A stretch of DNA of 64,000 nucleotides, from contig CM038471.1 of NCBI GenBank assembly GCA_021464415.1, positions 16,840,422 through 16,904,421 of the forward strand, written 5' to 3'. Position 1 is the stretch's first letter. Each line of letters opens with the position of its first letter. Positions 21,796 through 33,257 of this stretch are shown one piece after another. The notes beneath the pieces are model-generated. The model was not told the DNA's origin. It ran no database searches and was given only the letters and a program-made list of their open reading frames with translations. Source of the stretch: Lonicera japonica. Lineage: Eukaryota; Streptophyta; Magnoliopsida; Dipsacales; Caprifoliaceae. Made by a program: the position numbers and the translations under genes.

Positions 21796-23538
21796 GGCAC
21801 TCAATAGGCGCCTGTTGGAAGGTTAATGAAAATTTTTTAAATGAGTTCTAGAGCTTTCTTTCTGAAAAATCTCATCACTTTTCACCCAAATTCAGAGCTA
21901 AGCTTCTTCCACTTTCTCTCTCTCTCTAAAATTTCACCTAATTTAAAGCCTCCGGAATTCGATTCGGCTTTAGAAAAAATTAGTTTATGCGACATGAGGA
22001 TCGTGGAGACTTAGGAATTTCAAGATTTCACCGAACGGGATTTCGGTCATCACATTTCTTTCTTCTTCTCGGCTTATAAATTCAAGGTAGGGATTTACTT
22101 GTTTTCAAAACCAGATGATATGGTTTTATTTTACGGTTATCATCACGTTTAATTTATATTTGTTTTTAAAGTTACAACATGATTAAGATAATGATGTTCT
22201 GTAATTTGAAAAGCCATGAGTATATGATTTGAAGCAAGATATGCCATCTACACTTGATATACATGTGTTATTTGAATCATATGAAATATCCCTTGAATGT
22301 ATAGAAGTTATATATTGATAAAATTGATTAGTTGATGAATTATGTACACCAAGATATATGAATTGAGGCTTGTTGAAGTTTATATGGCATAAGTTGTTCC
22401 ATATGATCATTTATTAGCATGTTGTGCATCATTATTGTGTCAACCAAAATCTTGGTGATCTCTCGGCAAGCTCGAAGTATTCTTATGGCCTATGGCCTGG
22501 ATGTTTGTTTCTTGGGAAGTCATGTCTTTTATCTATGATGTGGAGAGCTTTCGATGCTCTTTGTGATGTTCTTGAGGATGATATGATTTCGAGATGAATT
22601 CAATTATTGTTCTATTATGCCCTTCCAATGGTAAAGGGAATAAGTATTGGTTAGTGCTTGCCATGAAGGAAAATAGGTAGGGCTTGGTGCCCTTGGGTTG
22701 AAAATCCCTAAACCTCCGAAGCGAAACAAAGCAACGACTGTCTAGAGCCACCGATGAGTAGCCCGAAAATCTAGATAACGGTAATGCACTTATGATTATG
22801 TTAATATGGAATTGATGGACATCTGGTCCAACTCTGTTATGATGTGATGATGATCTTTCCTGAGACAGAAGAGGTTATATTATTATCATGTTCGGATTAT
22901 TCTTTTGGGGCTTTCGGGCCTATTATTATTCTTATTAGGTCCAGCCTAGGTATTCTCTTAGTAACATAGTATAATGGTTGACGCAAGGGAGGTATCCTAC
23001 ATATGCACATGCATGTATTGTTTTATAGGTTAACAATTTTGAATTGAACTATTGATTAAAGTATGATTTGTTATTAAATTGCTAGTTATGTTTTTGAACG
23101 TATTATCCCCTATTATTTTTTCCCTACTGAGCTGTGAGCTCACCCCGTTTTTATTAAACAAATTTAGGTACCTAGGAAATGAATGAGGTTAAGGAGGCGA
23201 CAGGGTTAGGAACGAAGTATATCACTCTGATACAAACTCTCTTTTGTTATAGTATGTTTATAAGGCAAGTCACAGCTAGCCCAAGTACTGTATATGTTTA
23301 GACATGTGTTGTCAATAATTCATATAACTTTTAACTGGGCATGTATATATGCGTGTTATACTTTTGTTTTGTATTATCGTTGTCGGTATGAGCATTAAAT
23401 GGTTGTTTGACATGTGTTATGCGATTTACCTGAATACATTATTTATATTAAACCCATTTTAGCTAGTCTAAGGTGGGTTCGTAACGCTCTAGGACTTAAT
23501 TGCAGGTGTAATCCCGATAATTAGGGTGGGGTGTTACA

Positions 23539-24102
23539 TTATAAATACTTTTTAAAAGTGATAGTATTTTTGACACTTTAGTCCTTGTATCAGGGTTGAG
23601 TTTAATTAAAAGTAAGGGGCTGACACGCACTAAATAAATATTTAATTAAAATATGGGTTTAAGTAATGAGATTTATTAATTATTAATTTGAGTTTAATGT
23701 TTTAATTCTTAATTAAAAAATGTTGCATGTGAATAATAGTTAGCTTTTGAGATAGAGTGTTAAATAATGATATTATTTGTCAATAAGAGTTCCTGAAGTT
23801 ATTTTATGGATGTTCTCAAATGTACCCACAAAATCAATCTTTTCACCCTACTAAAATTTAAAACTAAGTCAAATATAACCTGAAAAATAGTGTAAAATAC
23901 TTTATTCTCACTATGGGTGCACATTGTTCTGGGTAAACTAATAAATTAAACCGATCCGGTCTCTTTGGATTGGTTCGGTTTGGCTTATAAAAGTAATTGG
24001 ATTGGTTTAAATTTATTTTTTTCAAAATTGATTGGATTGCTTTGGTTCTAGATTTAACCCATGGATTACATAAACTAATCCGATCCTATTAAATATTATA
24101 TA
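23539..24102. other. AT-rich spacer between nests 1 and 2
   Basis: No gene is visible. From about 23940 to 24080 there are GGTTCGGTTT-like low-complexity repeats of the kind found in hAT-type non-autonomous elements, but I could not define termini. Bases 24098-24102 (ATATA) are the left duplication of LTR E. Confidence 0.55.
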
Positions 24103-24735
24103 TGTAATACCCCAATGGTTAATTTGTTGCTAATCACGTTCCTTAATTGCGTTTAAGTCAAATTCTGACTTGGAGTAGTCATTTTTTATTCCAAGTGCTT
24201 TATGATGATTCAGACACTTCGTACAAGTCACGTTAGTCATATTACACAGGCATTTACACTCAAAATGCACTTCGGGTAGCTGTAGCAAAGTTTGTTGCGC
24301 TAACGGCAAGAATTGGAGATTTCAAAGTTCGAAATCCATTTGTTCAATTTGGAACCTTAACTATTGTGTTATGGAATATTCCGTAGTCATTTACATCTCA
24401 TTATATCCTTCTTATATGTCACAATACCTTTCCAAAGCATTGGATTGAGTTTGAAAGAATTATCGCAAATCTAGCCCTATCATAATTTCGTTACAATTCC
24501 GACACAGCAGTGGTCTTTGGGTCATAACTTCTTCCTCCGATGTCCAAATGGACCCCCATTTGCTCCATTAGAAAGGTAATTTGATTATCTATAACTTTCA
24601 TTTTTTCCTGAGTCCAAATTCTCACATCTTCAAGGTCAACGCAGTAGCCAAACTTAACAGCGTGTTGTTTTCCAGAACAACCCGCTGTTGTAAAGGCCTA
24701 GATAAGGCTGTGGGGACTATCTCGAAATAGCCTAG

Positions 24736-24751
24736 GGACAGCATGCTGTCC
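24736..24751. repeat. Palindrome GGACAGCATGCTGTCC in LTR E
   Basis: This is a perfect 16-bp palindrome, followed by a degenerate second copy (ATAGCATGATGTTGTCC, from about 24758) and preceded by an imperfect pair (ACAGCGTGTTG and CAACCCGCTGTTG, 24659-24693). It sits in the part of the LTR that corresponds to the CCATGATCGATCATGG array of LTR C, but the sequence is different. Confidence 0.75.
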
Positions 24752-25814
24752 ATAAGAATAGCATGATGTTGTCCCTGAGCATTAGATATTTATTTATTTT
24801 CTTCCCCTTTTCTCTTCATTTTTTTCATATGCACAATTAGAAAGCTTAAAGAGAGAAAGAGAGTGGCGATTGTGAGGGTTTTGTTGGAGATTTAAATCTC
24901 TTGATACAAACATGATTCAAGACCATCACCTTCATCTTCTTCATCACTATTCATCATCTTCTCCATTATTTTCCTCCATTGGAGCTCAAAGGAAAGCTTA
25001 GAACTTGGAGGATTTGCCAACAACTCTTCTCCCAACACTTTAAGCTCATGGATTTAGCTTCTCTAAAGTGAGAAAACTAGTACTAAACTTATTTTTCAAA
25101 TTATTACTTGTTGCATTAGAGATTTTTCAAAATGGGGAATTTTTATAAAAGCCCTAGGTTTGTGTTGATGCATGAGGGTTGGGTTAGATTAACCTTCAAT
25201 TGGTAGATGATTCAAGTGGATTATTACTCAAATTACATGTATGCATAATTTATTCCATGTTTACCTAAAGTATTTGAGAATTCATAATAAACCCACCATA
25301 TAGTGTATGTATAAAATTTACACTAAATTAATGGTTAATTATGGGTTATAAACTATAGATATACACATTTATACTAGGTAATGTGCGTATGAACCATCTT
25401 CCTTAGGAATTGTACAAAAGTTCACAATTACATAAACTAGTTCTAGCCAATTTTGGTATATTGGTACACATGTATTCATTCGACTATAAATTGTGTGAAA
25501 CCATTGAGATTACCCCATAATGTGTTATAAATGTAGATTTGTGGGGTGTAGGTTGTTGTTGTAATAATTGAATGAGATTAACATGAAATCAGGGTTTGAA
25601 AACAGGGTTTAAATATGAAATCTGACTTATTTTGAGATAAACATCAATTTTTACATGCGATTGATTAACTATAACTGATAAAATAAAGACAGATAAAAAA
25701 TTAAAGACGGACTAAAATAAAAAATACCTAAGAGCCTCGAAAATAGTAGAATACTATTTTAGAGCACTGTTCCTGAAGTCCTAGAGCTGTTTGATGCTTC
25801 ACATGAGGTTTGTG

Positions 25815-25975
25815 CAGGTTTATTTATAGTTGTAGAATAATTAATGGGCTGGGCCTGAAAGTGTTTATCCGCAGACAAAGGGAGTGTCCACTGACACAGG
25901 GTGCCTTGTTTCTTGAGGACACAGCTATTAAAGCTTGTGTCCGCAGATAAACACATTAGTTCGTGTCCGCGGAAA
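25815..25975 (-). promoter_or_regulatory. Tat-2 3' LTR: TATA and TGTCC/GGACA palindromes
   Basis: On the minus strand a TATA box (CTATAAATAAAC, about 25820-25831) is preceded by several imperfect palindromes of the TGTCC...GGACA type, such as GTGTCCACTGACAC near 25884. The 5' LTR copy (41696-41870) is better preserved: TTTGTCCGTGGACAAA at 41757-41772 and TGTGTCTACGGACACA at 41777-41792. Confidence 0.6.
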
Positions 25976-26264
25976 AACCACTAATTAAGCAGTTAACGGT
26001 TGTTGAAATTCCAGCTAAACTAAATATCAAATTGATTTAATTTTTTATCATGTAATTAACCATGTTAAGATCTAACTACTGTCCAAATTTCAGAATTTTT
26101 GGACATCGGAAAGTCCTCTGTTTAATTTTTTGAGTTGAATCTTGATTCTTCAAATTCCTAAAGATCCAACTGTCAGATCAAGCTGATTTTCTAATATGTT
26201 ATTCCTTGTATCATTTCCCAGATCTTCATAAAATTTCATGATTTTAAGAGGTCGGGAAGTATCG

Positions 26265-28529
26265 TGTAACATCTGATGTTTTAATTACATTTGATTTAGT
26301 TCATTTTTTTTAGTTAAACACTTAAACCCTTATTATTTTAAGCTCGAACACTTTCTTAAAAAATTTTTTTAGAGATCCAAAAATTTACTTCATCGATTCT
26401 ATAGTGTCCTATTATGTATTTAGAAATTTTCTGGAAAGTTTCGTCACTATCGGAATTGGAACGAGTATTAAAGTGGCATTTTTTTTTCGAACCCAAATTT
26501 TTTGATTTTCAGTCAACTTTAGTCACTCATAACTTCTTCAATTTTTATCCAAATCTTACTCCGTAATCTTATAGTTTCATCATATTTCCCCCTACAACTT
26601 TCATGTTTTGACCGAAATCTAATTCACGATCCTCGTTGGTCAAAACTGAGCTCGAAGTCAGCCGATTGACAAAAATCTGCTTCTGTCAAAATTCTGCAGC
26701 ATTTCGGCGCAGCGCTGACTTCGACGCAATTCTGGTATTAATCTATCCGTAATTGCGTGAAACATCCTTCTACAAAGTTGTAGAGCTTTTCATTACCTTT
26801 CCGTTGATATTAAGATCATCCCAATCGGAGTTCCGAGAAAAACGTTACGACCAAATTACAGTGGGTAACCCCATAACCTCGTTTTTAACGAGTTGGCTGC
26901 ATTTTGACCCATTTTTAAGTTATTTCTCCACCATTTTCAGCCATTTTCGTGGGAGAGTAGGGTTAGAACATTTCTAGAGAGAGAGAGGGTGGTTCTTGGT
27001 GGATTTTGAAGGTTTGATAGCTCCAAATCAAAGATTTCATACCGATATTGCAGATTTTTCTTCCTCTTCGCTTTCTAGTCTTGATTTCGGGATTGCATGT
27101 GTGATTTGGGAGATTTCTGGAGCTCAACCCAAGCTATAATCCTCTGTTCTTCTAACTATTCAGGTGGGAACTCCCCTCTTTCCTTTCATTTTCGTAAGTT
27201 TTGAATTAATTGAGTTGAAAACACTAGATTTCGGTGCCAAATTGATGATTTCTCTTGCATGCAGATCATTTAATCATATATTGTATCTTCTGAACCTTGT
27301 TAGTGATAGATTATGAACTTGATGATGGAATTAGAGGTTGATCTCCCTACATGTCGGTAATTTTATGCTTATTGAGAATTTGGTACCGAAATAGTTAGAA
27401 TCATTAAAAACATGTCATGTACTTGATATTTCTACTTAAATTGATGAATTTCCAGGAAAATACACCCTTTTTAATTCACTTTTAACTTGCTTTTAGACAT
27501 GTACTCATGGATTGATGATGATTCTAAATCATTTAGTGATTTCTACTCATTTATTGGTTTACGAATCCTTGGAAATCATGTTATTATCATCATGTGATGC
27601 ATAATTTATGAGATATCCCTTTTAAACTGATGTAATGATTTATCATTGGGTTATCTGGATATAGAATTAAGTTATATCAATTGATTAACATTGTTAATGC
27701 ACAAAACAACCTCTTGAAAATGTTTTTGGCAAATTAAACAAATCGCGGTGAGATGACGAGGTTGTTGGAACCGGATAAGCACCGGTGTAGAAATGCTTAA
27801 GTTGATATTATTGCACAGACCCATGGTAAGATGGGGTGCTAGAAACCTGGTTACCAGTGCACAGACCCACGGTGAAGGTGGGGTGCGTATGCGAGTGTCA
27901 AAATCCGTCTAGTACCTGTATTAGGTTGAGGAGGAGGAGGAGGAGGATGGACGTGTGTGCAGTTATCATGAGAGTCTCACGTCGATAACAATTGATGCAC
28001 TTGGTAATATAATAAATGGATTTTTATTATAAATCTTCATAATGTTACACACCCATGCATTGCATATTTCCCTTTTTCCCTATAGTTCCCACTAGGCCAG
28101 TTTTGGCTCATTCCCTCATGTATGTTTCATGTACACCTCGTGATACGGGTAGAGGCCGTGGGACAGGTCCGACTACTTTTTAGAGTCTCCTCTGATGCCC
28201 TTATGGGCTTAGTCATTGTATTTTCATGTATGGAAGTTGTGTATCTTGTTGAACATGGTGATTTTGAGACAATTTACGATAACTCTGGGTTGTTATATCA
28301 TTTGGAATTTGGATTATATTGGTATTCTACTTGGATTATATTTTGAATTCCAGTTATCTTTGGTAATGTTAACTTTGTTGTTAAACAGGTTGGATTTTGT
28401 TGTAGTTACGAATACTTCATGCCAAATTTTCGCTAGAAATTTCTTTTCATATGAGTTTTATTCTTGTAATTCTGCTATTAATTTTATACAGCATCCATTA
28501 ACACCTGCTTAATCAGGCGGGTTGTTACA
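26265..28529 (+). repeat. 5' LTR of the Tekay-like element
   Basis: It starts TGTAACATCTG and ends GGTTGTTACA. It matches the 3' LTR throughout with scattered single-base changes. One clear difference is a GAG-rich run near 27931-27945, which is longer here than at 34920. Small frames near 28122-28512 recur in the other LTR but have no coding signature. Confidence 0.93.
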
Positions 28530-28548
28530 GTTGATATCAGAGCATAGG
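28530..28548 (+). other. Primer binding site of Tekay-like element
   Basis: GTTGATATCAGAGCATAGG directly follows the LTR and contains ATATCAGAGC, one base off the standard TGGTATCAGAGC complementary to initiator-Met tRNA. Confidence 0.75.
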
Positions 28549-28860
28549 TTCAATTTCCTTTTCGATGGGGTATAGGTAGATAGGATCATTCCCTCCCTTT
28601 AGTGCATAACCGTATCGAACCGGGAGAATTAAAGTAACACTACTAATAGGCACATATGACGGGTGAATTAAACTATAATTAACTGTATGCGCAACAGTCG
28701 ATTATTTTATAAAGCATCTGTCTACTGTAACTTATTAGAGTTGAACTTAATGACCCACTATATGATCAATCAAAATTTGTTTTGGCATATTCCTTGACTT
28801 CTATTCTCTTTCATCATGATTATTATTATGGACTGAACTCTTCTCTTGTTTTCCTATAGT

Positions 28861-30050
28861 ATGCCGCCTAGATGTTCCACTCGTAATAGCCTAGTCTCTG
28901 ATCCTCCTGTCGATGAGGGAGAAGGTTCTAGGGGTCGTGATAGTGGCCGTGGTTTTATGTCCTCTATGAGGAGAATGATGAAAGAATTCATGGGGGAATT
29001 AAAAGATGTTATGAAAGCTTCTTCTGACTCTACTGCAGACGCTCATGTGAATCGTTCTCAATCCACTGGAAATCCTGATAGTGGGGGACATGATAGGAAT
29101 GAGGAGGCAGTAGCCATCCAGAATCAAGGAGGAAATCCAGCTAAGTTGTTAAGGTCGTTCAACCGATTAGACCTAACCAAGTTTGATGGGACTAAGGGAC
29201 CTGAGACGCAGAATCTTGGTTGTTCGATGTAATGGAAAAGCTTGATCTGATCGAGGCTCCCGATGCACTTCGCCATAGGCTAGCAGCTTCCAAACTAATC
29301 GGGTTTGCACAGGGTTGGTGGAGAAGGCAGAGTGGGACAGTTAACATGAATTCCTGGGGAATGTTTAGTAAGGAATTTGAGAACCAATTTATATCCGACG
29401 CCTATCGAAGGAAGAAGAGGGAAGAGCTTCGGATGTTGAGGCAAGAAGGGATGACGGTGACAAAATACCACCAGAAATTTAAAAACTTATGTTTACACAT
29501 GGATCGACCGTCAAATAAGGAAAAGATGGAGTCATTTTTCTTTGGTCTTCTGGCAGATTTTTGAGATGTCTTGAGTGCATACAATTACCAGACTTATAAA
29601 GAAGTGGTAGAGGCCGCATACCGAAGAGACTCAGTTCTGATGGAGCCTAATAGGGGAAGTTATGACAGTCGTTCATAAAGGCTCTCTTATTCGTCGGATA
29701 AAGGGAAGAAAATGAGTAGTTTTGGTAATTAGGGAAGGAATAAGAAGGTCAAGTCGAGTTTGAAATCTTCAGGAGGTCTCTACTCTAGTGATGGGGGTAG
29801 TAGTACCGGTAGTTTCTCTGGGTCTTGCTATGTGTGTGGGCAGCAGGGACATCGAGCAAAGGCTTGTCCAAACAATTCACAAGTGTACCGGGGAGGTCGT
29901 AGTAGAGGCGAGGGTAGTAGCTCTAGCCAAGGTCTGAGCCGTGGTCGAAATAGCAACCGGGGTCGTAGCCAGTCGGGCAGGTTCTTAGGTAGATCATCAC
30001 AGTCAGTTAACCAAGAGGTGGAGCAGCAAATAGCAAGCGGTCGGTACTAG
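28861..30050 (+). pseudogene. Tekay-like gag with zinc knuckle
   Basis: The start is taken at ATG 28861 (MPPRCSTRNSLV). The gag core contains FNRLDLTKFDG, then WWRRQSGTVNMNSWGMFSKE and EGMTVTKYHQKFKNLC. The CCHC knuckle CYVCGQQGHRAKACP lies near 29827-29871. A frameshift at about 29205-29232 and a TGA at 29562-29564 (readable as an Arg CGA changed to TGA) interrupt it, and two more stops follow before the knuckle. Gag forms the particle and binds element RNA. Confidence 0.88.
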
Positions 30051-30167
30051 CCCAATCAGTTTCCTTTTCAACAGGGTTACTCTCAGTCACTTCAATTCCA
30101 CCAACAATCCTTTTCGGGACCTATATAGCCTCGGGGTCACGAAAGCTAAGGTGGCCGAGTTCACAAC

Positions 30168-31400
30168 TTGGCAACGTTTGCTACACAAGAGGACCACATA
30201 GTGATGGAAGGTAGTCTTACTTTGTTTACTATTGGTGTTAAGGTTCTTTTCGATTCGGGTGCTTCTCATTCATTTATATCATCAGCATGTGCATTTAGCT
30301 TGGGTTTAAAACATAAGATCCTTATTTCGTCTATCCGTATTAACACGCCCGTGGGGAGTGCTATTCTCCTTACGCAATATTGTACTGCCATCATTTCTCT
30401 GCATAATGACTGTCATATGGAGGATGATTTTGTTCTTATGGATATGGGTTCCTATGATTTGATTTTGGGTATGGATTGGTTGTCCAAGTATCGGGCTATC
30501 ATTGATTGTTATGCTAAGAAGGTGACTGCCTATCATTGGGCCCAAAAGCTAGTGTTTTATGGTGAAATATACGGGTTGTACCTGGTAACTTATGCTTGTA
30601 GACGACAACAGAGGGATTATATGGGATGGTTATGTAGTATTATTGCCGATGAGTGTCCTAAATTGTCCCTTACTGATACACCTGTTGTTAGTGAATTCCT
30701 GGATGTTTTTCCTGAAGATTTACCGGGCTTACCGCCCCATTGTGAGGTTGAATTCTTTATAGATCTTGCTCCAGGGGCTGAACCAGTTTCTATAGCTCCT
30801 TATCGAATGGCCCCTGCGGAGTTGAAGGAGTTATGTACACAACTAGATGATCTCCTAGCCAAGGAATTTATTCATCCTAGTACCTCTCCTTGGGGAGCCT
30901 CTGTCTTGTTTGCTAGAAAGGCAGACGGTTCTCTCCGCATATGTGTTAACTATCGTCAACTGAATCGGCTGACCATTAAGAACAGGTACCCACTCCCACG
31001 CATCAACGATTTATTTGATCAGTTACAGGGAGCTTCATTTTTCTCCAAGATTGATCTTCGGTTGGGCTATCATCAATTAAGAGTCCGAGAGGAAGATATT
31101 CCTAAGACCGCCTTCCGTACTCGTTATGGGCACTTCGAGTTCTTAGTTATGTCTTTTGGGCTAACCAACGCCCCTGCAGCCTTTATGTACTTGATGCAAA
31201 TAATCTTTCGTCCGTATCTTGACCAGTTTGTTGTGGTTTTCGTCGATGATATTCTCATCTATACACGTTCTGAGGCTGAGCACGTTACTCATCTTAAAAC
31301 CGCACTACAATTGCTTCGTGAGCACCAGCTTTATGCCAAGTTCTCCAAGTGTGATTTTTTGGCAGCAGGAAATGAAGTTCCTGGGCAACATTGTGAATAG
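30168..31400 (+). pseudogene. Tekay-like protease and reverse transcriptase
   Basis: The protease motif [11 protein letters not shown] is near 30250-30280 and [10 protein letters not shown] near 30465. The RT lead-in [15 protein letters not shown] follows, then [32 protein letters not shown], and FVDDILIYT (near 31238) with both catalytic Asp present. The frame is uninterrupted for 410 codons and then shifts at about 31370, where the downstream [12 protein letters not shown] is in another frame. Confidence 0.9.
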
Positions 31401-33257
31401 ATTTGGAGTTTTAGTGGATCCGGCCAAGATTGAAGCCGTGTCTAGCTGGAAGAGACCCACTAGTGTGTTACTGAAATTCGGAGTTTTCTTGGGTTAGCTG
31501 GTTACTATCGTCGTTTCATCCAGGATTTTTCCAAGATTGCCTCTTCCCTGACCCGTCTTACCCAGAAGGGAGTGCCATTCGTTTGGGATGAAGACTGTGA
31601 ATATGCTTTCAATGAGCTTAAGCGTCGCCTTACCTCAGCTCCGGTACTCGCTTTACCGCAAAGGGGTTTGGGCTATGTCATTTATTGTAATGCATCTCGA
31701 TTGGGGTTAGGATGTGTGCTTATGCAACTGGATCATGTCATCGCTTATGCATCAAGACAACTTAAGACTCACGAGAAGAATTATCCCACACATGACCTTG
31801 AATTGGCAGCAGTAGTATTTGCCTTAATGATTTGGCGACACTATCGGGCACGACGGAGGCATCAGATATAAAGGGAAGTTGATAGTATACCAGTATAACA
31901 TAGAATTACAGCAAGCAGTATTAGCTGAAGCCCATAATTTGGAATTTTTGATTCATCTAGGAGGAACCAAGATGTACCGTGACCTGAAAAGAATGTATTG
32001 GTGGTCAGGGATGAAGAAAGACGTGGCAAACTTCGTGGCAAGATGTCTTTCTTGTCAGAAGATCAAGATCGAACATCAAAAACCTTCGGGTCAGTTGCAA
32101 CCCTTGCCAATCCCATAATGGAAATGGGAGAATATCACTATGGATTTCCTTATGGGTTTACCGAGGACCCAATCTAAGAATGATGCAGTTTGGGTAGTAT
32201 TTGACAGATTAACTAAATCGGCTCATTTCCTTCCTATTCAAGAGAAATTTCCCGTAGGGAGGTTGGCAAAGATTTATATTAAGGAAATTGTGAGATTGCA
32301 CGGTGTTCCGTTGTCAGTGGTATCGGATAGAGATCCCCGATTTACATCAAAGTTTTGGACAACGTTGCAAAGGAGTATGGGAACTCAGTTGGACTTTAGC
32401 ACTGCGTACCACCAGCAAACTGATGGGCAATCTGAACGAACCATTCAGATATTAGAGGATATGTTGAGAGCTTGCGTGTTGGATTTCCGGCGAAATTGGG
32501 ATGAGTACTTCCGTTAGCCGAATTTTCCTAAAACAATAGTTTCCAGTCAAGTATTGGAATGGCACCGTTCGAGGCCCTGTATGGCAGACCTTGTAGATCT
32601 CCGGTATATTGGATAGAAGTGGGAGAATCATCACTCTTAGGACCGCAGCTTGTTTAAGAGACTACGGAGAAGGTAAAGTTGATCAAACAAAGGCTACAGA
32701 CCGCCCAAAGTCGTCAGAAATTGTATGCCAATGTGAGAAGGAAACCCTTGGAATTTGGGGTTGACGATTATGTGTTCTTGAAAGTGAAACCTCGTTATAG
32801 CATTGTTCGTTTCAAGAACAAGGGTAGATTGGCTCCTAGGTATATTGGACCCTACAGGATCATTGAGAAATTAGAGGTTGTGGCGTACCGTTTAGAACTT
32901 CCTCCTGAACTTGAACGGATACACAATGTGTTTCATGTGTCCATGCTTCGCCGTTATATTCCTGACCCTTCTCACGTGTTACCAGTTGAAGAGATTGAGA
33001 TTGATGTGAGCGGAGCATATGAGACCTATCCGATGTGGATTGAGGACCGCAAAGAGCAAGTATTGAGGAATCGGGTCATTCCGTTGCTTAAGGTGATCTG
33101 GCATCACCATGGCAAGGAAGAGCCGCTTGGGAGTTGGAATCGGAGATTCGTAGCAAGTATCCTTTCCTTTTCTCCTAAGGTAATCTTTCTTATCTTTTCT
33201 GGTTTTTTATCGTTTAAATTTCGAGGAAGAAATTCTTATAAGGAGGGGAGATTGTAA
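31401..33257 (+). pseudogene. Tekay-like RNase H, integrase and chromodomain-like end
   Basis: RNase H reads [18 protein letters not shown] where the family has YCDAS; the first catalytic Asp is Asn (GAT to AAT). The domain is cut short after IWRHY by a deletion that joins it to the integrase zinc finger (HNLEFLIHLGG ... CLSCQK). The integrase core has D at 32140 (MDFLMGLPR), [12 protein letters not shown] and [12 protein letters not shown] shift near 32515 precedes the GPY/F module (RLAPRYIGPYRI) and NVFHVSMLRRYIPD. The C-terminal segment (EDRKEQVLRNRVIPLLKVIW) has the form of the Tekay chromodomain, which can steer integration toward modified chromatin. Confidence 0.88.

Larger units (their letters stand above)
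359..23538. mobile_element. Solo LTR A, split by Tat-1 insertion
   Basis: The LTR begins TGTAACCCC at 359 and ends GGTGTTACA at 23538. It is flanked by identical 5-bp duplications TTATA (354-358 and 23539-23543). Removing the Tat-1 insertion (525-21795 plus one GGCAC) leaves about 1.9 kb (359-524 plus 21801-23538) with no coding capacity, which is what a solo LTR left by LTR-LTR recombination looks like. A TATA-like TATAAATG lies at about 426. Two near-identical palindromes, CAACAGGCACCTGTTG (475-490) and CAATAGGCGCCTGTTG (21802-21817), would lie close together in the unbroken LTR. The family is probably Ty3/gypsy by its TGTAAC...GTTACA ends, but no coding part is present to prove it. Confidence 0.8.

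Noticed and set aside
23915..24098. A possible hAT element with GGTTCGGTTT repeats, pairing with 46280-46440
   Set aside because: The ends (GGGTGCACA and a GTGCGTACCC-like stretch) match poorly and would need to span 22 kb; no duplication supports it.
28122..28512. Small frames repeated at 35106-35475
   Set aside because: Both lie in the two LTRs of the Tekay-like element, so their conservation reflects LTR identity, not coding selection.
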